Shown piece after piece: positions 52,301 to 62,800 of a stretch of DNA of 64,000 nt. The stretch's first letter is position 1. Each line of letters starts with the position of its first letter. Source of the stretch: Hippopus hippopus (Eukaryota; Mollusca; Bivalvia; Cardiida; Cardiidae); the NCBI GenBank assembly GCA_946811185.2, contig OX328109.1, forward strand, positions 34,828,129 to 34,892,128, given 5' to 3'. Under the pieces are notes generated by a model. That model ran no database searches, was not told the origin of the DNA, and saw nothing but the letters and a program-made list of their open reading frames with translations. The translations under genes and the position numbers were made by a program.

Positions 52301-53765
52301 TAAGTTTTAAATGACTGAAATAACTGCAATCACTTTCACAGGCTTTATCCATGAACTTGGGTGGAGCCCCAGCCGGCCCTGCTGGTACAGGTAAAACAGA
52401 AACAGTGAAAGATTTGGCCAAGGCTTTAGGGCTGCTGTGTGTGGTCACCAACTGTGGAGAGGGTATGGATTTCAAGGTGAGTGATATCATTTACTTTGTG
52501 TAGCTTTGTTTGCTTTGCTTTTAACTTTATACAAACAAAATTTTTGGACTTGGTCATATTGAAAGCATTTGGAGATTTGGAGATGGCAAAGTGAATGTCA
52601 CTCAAATGTTGGACTATTTTTTGGTTACCACTCCTATTCCCACAATGTCTGCAAAAGCTTTTTTTCTTATTTAGTTTATCAGAATTCAGAATTGTTTTGT
52701 AAAGACTGAATTTTTGTAAAGACCAAGATGGCTTTAAAGCCACTGGCCTCTTGCCCACACAAATAAAGCCACAACATGCTGGTTCCCAGCATTTTCTCCT
52801 TTTTCCACAATGTTTTCTATCCTATCAAAGACAAATACCATACTGAAACACATTTGTGATTTGTTATCTGCATGTACTTTTAATTTGGACCAATCTAAAA
52901 CTTTGTTGTGTGGTAAGGGGATTGGCAAAGTAGGAGTAAGTTTTGTCATATGAAATCACAGGAGAAAACTACAGGATTTTCATTATCATATGACAGTTGA
53001 TGATATGCATTCCTGCATAATCTATGTCGTAGATACGTTTTAGGTACATGTACTTTCTTATGACTTTTACTCATATGAACTGTCTCAACTGTTTTCCATC
53101 TATAGGCTGTAGGGAAGATCTACTCAGGTCTATGTCAGTGTGGTGCCTGGGGATGCTTTGATGAGTTTAACCGTATTGATGTGTCTGTGCTTTCTGTCAT
53201 CTCCACACAGCTAAAAACTATACAGAATGCCCTTATCCTCAAACTTTCTAGATTTCATGTAAGTATTTTTCAAACATGCTCATTATTGATGTCATGATAA
53301 ATGTTATAGAGTAGTACTGATTGACTGAAGCACCAAAAAACAATATTTTCACTGTTTCTGTCAACCTCTTGTCATACTGTTTGCATGAAAAGGGACACCC
53401 TATCTTTTGTTGCCATTCCATCATGCCATTTTATCCCTCCCTCTCTCTGCCGAGCCCCGGTAGCGTAGTCGGTAGCATGCAGGACTTGGGAACACGGGGT
53501 CGTGGGTTCGATCCCTGGCTCGACCAATTTCTTTCTGAGGACTGATGATAGTCATTGCGACAGGACTCATTCCTCTTCCATCACTGACCATTGTTTTGAC
53601 GATGGCTATGTGGGATAGCAGCCAGTGGCTTGGAAAAAAATTGCGTGGAGTACTGGTAAAAGAGACTCCAGGAAAGCATGGATAGGTGCACAGGCCACCG
53701 CAATATAACTGAAATAATGTTGAAAAAGGCGTTAAACACCATACAATCAATCAATCAAGTCTCTG

Positions 53766-53801
<36 letters not shown>

Positions 53802-56800
53802 TCATGAACAATGCACTATGGTTATCGTGATAACAAAAACTTCATTCAGAAGTGTATCAGATTTCTTTTTCTACGAGTTTCTGAATATGAATACCTGAAT
53901 AATTTGTTAAAACATTGTGGCAAAATGAGAAATTGCTCATCAAGAGCAATTTCTCATTTTGCCATAGTGTTTTCAAAGTTGTATACAGCATAATGAAAGT
54001 CAGCTGTTAGAAGCTAAAGAGTCAATTGCTTGTATATTTCAGTTTGAAGGTCAGGAAATCAGTATCGATGGCAGAGTGGGTATCTTCATCACCATGAACC
54101 CAGGGTATGCTGGTAGAACAGAGCTACCAGAGTCTGTGAAGGCTTTGTTCCGTCCAGTGGTGGTCATTGTGCCAGACTTACAGCAGATTTGTGAGATCAT
54201 GTTGTTCTCTGAAGGATTTTTGATGGCTAAGGTTGGTTTTCAGCTTGTATTCTTTCTATCCCATAGTTTTTGATGGCTGAGGACAAAATATCTTTTCTGG
54301 CAGTAGATAAGACCCAAGATTAGCTATCAAATCATTACATTCTGAAATTTATTTGGTCTTTCATAATATGCAAATCCTCTTTTTACCATTTGAAACACCT
54401 TTATTGTATTTATGCAAAGCAGGACATCTTGTTAGGCACTTTCTTAGGTAAATGACCAAAACCATACTGTTGAAACTCATACTAATTTCTAAATGGTAGG
54501 TTTCAGAAAAAAAAACGATACCTAACTGACTTTTTTGGGATACACTGAAGAGTTGTAAGCTTGAAACAACTGTTAATCAACAAAGTTGGCCAGTTTCACT
54601 TCGAAAAGTCAGCAATTAGTTTCAGTATCTGTACCCCTCCATAACTTTTAGTTGGTGAGCACATGTATAAATCATATCCTATGTGTATATTTTACCACTA
54701 CTGTATGCAGTGTAACATTTCTTCCTGCAGGTATTAGCCAAAAAGATGACAGTGTTGTATAAGCTGGCTAAAGAACAGTTGTCCAAACAGTACCATTATG
54801 ATTTTGGTTTGAGAGCCTTGAAGTCTGTGTTGGTCATGGCCGGAGAGTTGAAGAGAGGGTCACCTGACTTGCACGAGGTTTATATGTTTGTTTGGAAACT
54901 TTTTTTCTGATTTTGATCTACAATGTCTGGTGCTTTACGAGATATATTTTCTATAATGTCATGACTTAGTTAACCCTTCACTGCAGAATCCCAAATTTTA
55001 ATGATCCTGATGGAGAAGGCTTTTGAAAACATTGTGGGAAAAAGGGGAAAATGCTGGTAACCAGCATTTTCCCCTTTTCTCACAGTGTTTTCTACCCTTC
55101 CTGAAAGGAACTTCAGTTTGTTAGTTACATTGTAATTTCTTGTCTGCAGACACTTTGGACCAGTTTAAAATTTTGTCATTCGGTAAAGAGTATAGTCAAC
55201 CTTTTGCTGAACAACAAAAGTTTAGGCTTCTCCATATTGAGTAAGGAGAAATTGCTTGTTAGCCACATTTTCTGTTTTTCCATCGATGTTTTTCACCCTT
55301 TCATAATCAAAGCCATTTATTTGAGTTGTAATTATTCAGACATCTTACAATTTTTTTAATTTAATTGAGTCTAAAATTTTATCCACTTTTCCACTTTCTT
55401 AAGTTAATTGAGTCTGAACTTTTTCTGTCTTGTTAAGAGTTGAGATATTTGAATTACAACCATAAATATTTGTTCTCTGATAGCTGGTAGGCTTATTTCA
55501 ATGTAGCTCAAATGATCATTTCTCTCTTTGATTGGGTACTAAACATTGTTGGAAAGGAGAAAATGCCGGTAACCAGGATTTTTTCCTTTTCCCACACTGT
55601 TTTCAAAAGTCCTTCGTTTGGGGTTGTTAAAACTTGCAATTGTATGGTAAAGCGTTAAACAAAAAAATTCAAAGTTGCTTTTACTAATTATTACAGGATG
55701 TTGTATTAATGAGAGCCCTCAGAGACATGAACTTGCCCAAGTTTGTGTTTGAAGACGTCCCACTCTTCTTGGGTCTCATAGGAGATCTTTTCCCAGGCCT
55801 TGACTGTCCTCGTGTCAGATATCCTAACTTCAACGACGCCGTCGAGGCTGTCTTGGAAGACAATGGATATATTTTGCTGCCAATTCAAGTGGACAAGGTT
55901 GTGCAGATGTACGAGACAATGATGACACGTCACACAACTATGATTGTGGGGCCAACTGGTGGTGGAAAATCTGTGGTTATCAATACACTGGCTCAGGCAC
56001 AAACCAGGTTTGTATTCACACACACAATAGCTGCTCTTTGGCTCCTGCTTATAAATAACACTTGAGTTCATTCTGTATTGAGTTTGTTCCTAAGCTTACA
56101 AGAGTCTTAATGCTTAACTCTTTACCAGACAACACAATTTTACATCTGTCCATATTAGCAGAAGACAAATAAATTGTTAATCACATAGTGGTGTTTGTCT
56201 GTGACAGGGTAGAAAAGATTGTGTTTAATCCTTTACCAAACAATCCTGTGTTTTAACGAAACTGTGGAAGAGGCCTTTTGAAAGCATTGTGGGAAAAGGA
56301 GAAAATGCTGGTTACCAGCATTTTCTCCTTTTCCCACATTGTTTTCTATCCTTTCAAAGAACTTACGGTAAGTTCAAATGTGCCACTTTGAAATTTGTCA
56401 CCTGCAGATGCTCTCGATTTGGAAGAGTCTTAAATTTGTTGTTTGGGAAAGGGTTGACTCTTTTACCTATAGACAAAATTACAGACTGACCCAAATTCAA
56501 AGCATTTGAAGACGACAAATCAAAGGTGTTTCATATGATTGGAATTCTTTTTGAGAAGATAGTAAATATTGTGGGAAAAGGAGAAAACGATGGTTACCAG
56601 CATTTTCTCCTTTTCCCACAATATTGTCATAATCTTTCCACCTCAGGGTTGTTAAACATCAGATTGTTTGTTAAACATTATCGGAGGAAATACTTATTAC
56701 CAGCATTTTCTCCTGTAACCACATATTTTGTATATTTTTTAATGGCCTGTTTCCATCATATGAAACACCTGTTGTTTTCTAGGGCCATGACTAACAACAC

Positions 56801-59800
56801 AGCCTAGGTCACTATCTTTTCTTGTTGATTCCTGTATTTTTTTTTATACATTTTAATATCTTTGTTTTAGACTTGGTACAGTAACAAAATTGTTTACCAT
56901 CAATCCCAAGGACAGAAGTGTGATAGAACTGTATGGAGTTTTAGATCCAGTCACTCGTGACTGGACAGATGGGCTGCTGTCAAACATTTTCCGTGAAATC
57001 AACAAACCCACTGACAAGAATGAAAGGAAGTACATTGTGTATGATGGAGATGTGGATGCATTGTGGGTAGAAAACATGAACTCTGTGATGGACGACAACA
57101 GGCTACTTACCCTTGCAAATGGAGAAAGAATTCGTCTTCAGAAACATTGTGCCATGTTGTTTGAGGTATGAAATCAGTGTTATATTCACCAACCATTCTT
57201 CAGAATATTCTTAGTCTTATTCTCCAGAATTTTCTAAATTTGAAAGTATCACAACTTCTGATTGGCTAAACCATTTGGTTTAGCCAATTAGAAGATGTGT
57301 TACTTTCAAATATAGAAAATCTTGAAGAGTAAGACAAAGAATTTTCTTAAGAACGGTTGGTGAATACTCACCCTGACATTTATGCTGAGGAAAAGGTTTT
57401 CAAAATTATTGTGGGAATTTGGAAAAATCCAAAGTTTGATGAAAGTTATTGTGATATTAATCTATACTCTCTTACCTTATAACATTATTTTAATTGCTGA
57501 TGTGGGAAATGCCAGGGCCAACTGTGGATGGTGTAGATCAAGATCAGACTGTATGTTCTTTTGTTTTGTATGGCCAATCCATAAAAAAAACAAAACATGT
57601 CGTGCTTGATACTCTAAGTGTTTCAAAAAAACATTGCAGCAAAACTGCAGTCAAAATATATATTTCACCTTTCAAAGCAGAAGGAGTATATTGGTTTGTG
57701 CATCCAGATCAGCCAGTCAGGTTGTTGTTGTTAGTCCTCTCCAGATAATAAGTTGACATTAGTTTGAACTAAGTTTACCAAACTTGGTACAGATATTTAC
57801 TATGAACTGTAAATGATTCCTTTTGATTGTGGGGTTAAAATTTAACCCTTAGACTGCTAAGCACAACTCACTGACCTTCTGCGGACAGGGCAGATCAAGA
57901 TCAGACTGCACAGAATGTGCAGTCTGATCTTTGATCTACACTGTCCTATAAGGGCATCTTTTCCCACAAATAGCAAAATTTGGGTTTTTACTATCGACTT
58001 AAAAGTTTCATTTCATTTATTTAGCAGGATAAGGGTTAAGGCCATAATGACCCTTACCGACAAGGCACTTAACCCTTTACCACACGGCAAAATTTAAGAC
58101 CTATCCAAATTGAAAGCATTTGCAGACGACAATTTCATAGTGGCTCACATGACGCAACTTTTCTTTGATAGGGTAGAAAACTTTGTGGGAAAAGGAGAAA
58201 ATGCTGGTTTCCAGCATTTTCTCCTTTTCCCACAATGTTTTCAAAAGGCCTCTTTTTTAGGGGCGTCAAAAGGTGTCATTGTGTGGTAAAGGGTTAAGAG
58301 GCAACCATAAATTAATTTTAGAAATCTTGTTTCAATAAGTCAATGGTAATCAACCTGAGGTATCAAGAATTAACTGAAATGTAAATTAAACTCTTCTATT
58401 TATACATTACAGGTATTTGACCTTCAGTATGCCTCTCCAGCTACAGTATCTAGATGTGGAATGGTGTACGTAGATCCCAAAAACTTGGGTTACCTCCCCT
58501 TCTGGCAGAAATGGGTGAATAGTCGCACAGTGAAGATAGAGAAAGACAACTTGATGAGACTTTACGAGAAATATGTTCAAATCCTGATAGATATGGTGGT
58601 GGAAGGAATTATTGATGGAAGACAGGGAGAAAAAATGAAGACCATTGTGCCACTGACTAATCTAAATATGGTATGTTTTATTTTGTTTGTTTGATTTTTT
58701 TTTTTTTTTTTATTTTTGGCGGATCCCAGTTGTTCAGTAGGTACATAAAGGGCGTGAAACCAGGGGGTCTGTGGTTTGAATCCTCAGCTCGGCCAATTTC
58801 TTTCTGGTTTTTTTTTTTTTTTTTTGTTAGACCATAATACAAATGAGCCATGCTCTGGCAAAAGGGGGCTTAATGCATCTTAGTAATGCATGGCAGCAAG
58901 CAAGTCATCACATAATCATGGATCCATAAAGTCCATTTTGTCCAATAACTAAGTGAATCATGGGGTAAACTGGTCATTGGACATGCAGAAAATTGATCAA
59001 TAGCAAAATTTTTCGGCCAAGGTCAGCCTGCACACACTGCGCAGGCTGACCTGGGTCCATAAATTTTGCAGATACGTTAAGCCCCCTTTTCACAGAGCAT
59101 GGCTCAAATACTTTTTGAACTTCCTTTGTATTGCATGTTCATACACTGCATGCTCTTAAAGTAAAATTTCACTGAACCTGATTTAACCCTCTACCACATG
59201 ATGCCGAGTTTTAATGACCCTGAAAGAGAAAGCTTTTGAAAACATTGTGGGAAAAGGGGAAAATGCTGGTATCTAGCATTTTCTCCTTTTCCAACAGTGT
59301 TTTCTACCCTATCAAAGACAGAAAACATCATTTTGGCAACATTAGGTTTGTCGTCTGCAATTGCTTTCAATTTGGTGTATTCTAAAATTTTGTCATTTGG
59401 TAAGTTTGTTGTCTGCAATTGCTTTCAATTTGGTGTATTCCAAAATTTTGTTGTTTGGTAAAGAGTTAAATGTATTACTGTACTTCCAAGCATTGACTTT
59501 CTGTTGTATTTAAGGTGACACAACTTGCCAACATGCTAGATGCCATGTTAACCAAGGAGCTTCAGGAAGCTGATGAACTGGAGGCTGTCTTCATTCAATG
59601 CCTGACCTGGTCTATTGGTGCTGGTCTCCTCGAGGATGGGAGAATCAAGTTTGATGCCCAGCTGAAGTCACTGGCTGCCATGTCCAACATTCAAGATGAT
59701 GATAAACATTTTGCTGGATTAGGTATAGATTATAAGTTTTATGTTAAAACCCAATGGTGTTATACTACTCAGGGTATTTAGAAAAGTCTGACTGTTCTCA

Positions 59801-62800
59801 CAGAAAATTTGATTTTTTTCGTAAGTTTAACTCTTGGTTCAAATAAATGATTTGAAATTAATATTTTCAGTCCTTTAATTCTTCCACATTCAACTCCAGA
59901 AACTCCACTTTTTTATGCCTATAATTTGATTACCACTACAACTCAATATGACTTTGGTAATGGTATTGAATCTGGTTGTGGATGTTGTAAATCCAAAATC
60001 AGACTGCACACTGTGCAGTCTGATCTTGACCCATGCTTTCCACCAAAGCTATGTAAGTCATCATTAGCAATGAAAGAGTTAAATGCTGTTTCGGTGAACA
60101 TACTTAACAAAATCTCAGACTGTGCATTTTCAAGATCAGACTGCATATTCTGTTTCAGATCTTTATCTGCACTGTCTTAAAGAACAACTCAGGCTTGCTT
60201 ATTTCTAAATAAATAATCAAGTTTGCTTTAAAATGCAGCAAAGAGGCAACAAGCAAAAAAATGAGAATTTGTCTCATGGCCACAAATTAATTTCTTATTG
60301 CACAAATAGAATTTATGACATGACTTTTTTTCCAAGAAAACATGTAGGTATTGTCGTTGCCCTCATAGCTGCCTCATGATTATTGTTGTTGCAAAACTTG
60401 AATATTTTATCATATCACTGTCATTATTGAATTTTTTTTTTTTTTTCAAATTTGGGCTAGTTATCAACCCTTTACCATGCAATCCAGACTCTCAAAGACA
60501 CTAGAGAACAAAGCTATTGAAAACATTTTGGGAAAAGAAGAAAATGCTGTTAACCAGCATTTTCTCCTTTTCCTACAATGTTTTCTTCTCTTTCAAAGAC
60601 AGAAATTATCACCTTAGCTTCATTTTATTTGCCATCCGCAGTGCTTTCAATATTGTCATATGATCAAATGTAGACTTTTGTTGTTTGGTAAAGGGTTAAA
60701 TACTTAAGTCTTTACCACACAATCCCAAGTTTTAACGACCCTGTATGAAAAGGCTTTTGAAAACATTGTGGAAAAAGGAGAAAATGCTGGTAAACAGCAT
60801 TTTCTCCTTTTCCCACAATGTTTTCTACCCAATCAAAGACAGAAATTATCATTTGAGCTACATTTAATTTGTTGTCTGCAAATGCTTTCAATTTGGTCCA
60901 GTCCAGAATTTTGTCGTTTGGTAAAGTGTTACAGGGAAACCAATAACAGAAAGCTGAGTAATCCTCAAAATATTTTTGATGCACCTATGGTCCTTTCTTC
61001 TACTTAAAATTTTAACTGAAAAAGTAACCATAGCCAAGCATTCTCTCCCACATGTGTTGCTCTTGCTTACTTTCTCAGTTTGCTCACTAAATAGAGATGG
61101 CAACAAAGACTTTAGCCATGCTCTGGCAAAAGGGGGTTTAATGCATTTTTCTGATGCAATATACCAAACAAGTCTTCATATACAACTGACTGAATCATGG
61201 GGTAGACTGATCCTTGATGTGCAGAAAATTGACTGTTAGCAAAAAGTTATCACCCCGGGTCAGCCTGTGCAGACTAACTAAATTCATTAGACCCCCTTTT
61301 CACAGAGTATGGTTAGGTATTACGGCACTTTTGTTACTAAAATTTCAGGCGAGTTACCAACCACTCAACCAACTATGTATGAGTACTTCTATGACATTGA
61401 GCAGAAGAAATGGATTCCCTGGACCAAGCTGGTACCCAAATATGTCCATATGCCTGAGAAAAAATACAATGAAATACTGGTGCCAACTGTAGATACAGTG
61501 AGAACAACCTGGATTGTTAATATGATGGTGAGGATCAAGAGACCTGTGGTATTAGTTGGTGATACTGGTACTTCAAAAACAGCTACTATCTCAAACTTCT
61601 TGCGTACCCTGGATCAGGAATCACATGTAAGTTTAATGGTCTTGGGGTGTTCTTTTTTTTATGCCCATGCAATAGTAAGAGGGCAGGGGGCGATGAAGTA
61701 TCAATCTTGTTTATACTTTTGTATGTATAAAAAATGTTTTCACACAACTTTCATTTAACTTTCAATTAAATTTGTGCATTAATTTAGATTCAAATTCATA
61801 CACATATATTGTACAATCTAGGTCAACTTCAATTATGGATAAAATCCATGGATTATTATAGGAGTTATAGCCATTTTTCAGCTCTTCTTTTCAAAATGCT
61901 GGTGTCTGTGTAGGTCAAGTTCAGTTTTGGATAAAATTCACCGATTATTATGCAAGTTATGCAATGGGACATCTTTGTTGTATTGTCACATTTCTAGGGT
62001 TTTTTTTCTCATATTTTTCCTTCATTGTTTGGTAACATTAGATACAAGTTTGGTTATGAATGAAGTGTGAACTAATGAAAGGTAAGGAAGTGTCAAATCC
62101 TCTATAGCTATTTCATCTTTCCATGATTTTCTCGCCCTTTGAAAGAGAAATCTTGTTATTTAAACCACATTTAACGTATCTGCAAATGCATGCAGTGAGA
62201 ACAAATTCTTTTTGTCATAAAGAGTTAAAAAACATATGTTTTCCCTGCCATTTTCAGCTACTGTTGAACATGAACTTCTCCAGCAGAACCACATCCCTGG
62301 ATGTACAGAGAAACTTGGAGGCCAATGTGGAAAAGAGAACAAAGGACACATATGGACCTCCACCTGGCAAGAGGCTGCTGATTTTTGTAGATGATATGAA
62401 CATGCCTCAGGTATTTGTTTTAGCCCTTTTAGGTGCTGTGAGTAGAAATAATGCAGTTCTTACTTGAAATAGTTCTTCAGCCATGCATTTGCCTCTGTGT
62501 GGTTCTTTTTCGACTGGACAGAAATGTGATATTTGGAATGTGGTATGAATTTACCAAATATATGCATATTGTGAAGGAATCGGATTGATTTTCTTGAGTA
62601 TCATTTCACCTCAGACATAGCTGTCTTGTTTATAAGTCCCCTACCAGTATTACCTAAAGGACTACAAGCTTGCACTATGGCCATCTGTGTTGAAATCTTT
62701 CCATTTGTCCATTTGCTTGTCTCGCTAAATCTAAATGAGTCATGTTCTGTGAAAAGGGGTTTTAATGCGTTTGTAAAAAGTGTAGCACTAGGTCAGCCTG

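Noticed and set aside
53449..53522. Functional tRNA gene
   Set aside because: A and B boxes are present but the sequence continues into a SINE body and tail; cloverleaf not convincing.
61309..61348. In-frame coding extension upstream of exon 39
   Set aside because: It reads into the end of a family D repeat; the AAATTTCAG acceptor and phase fix the start at 61349.
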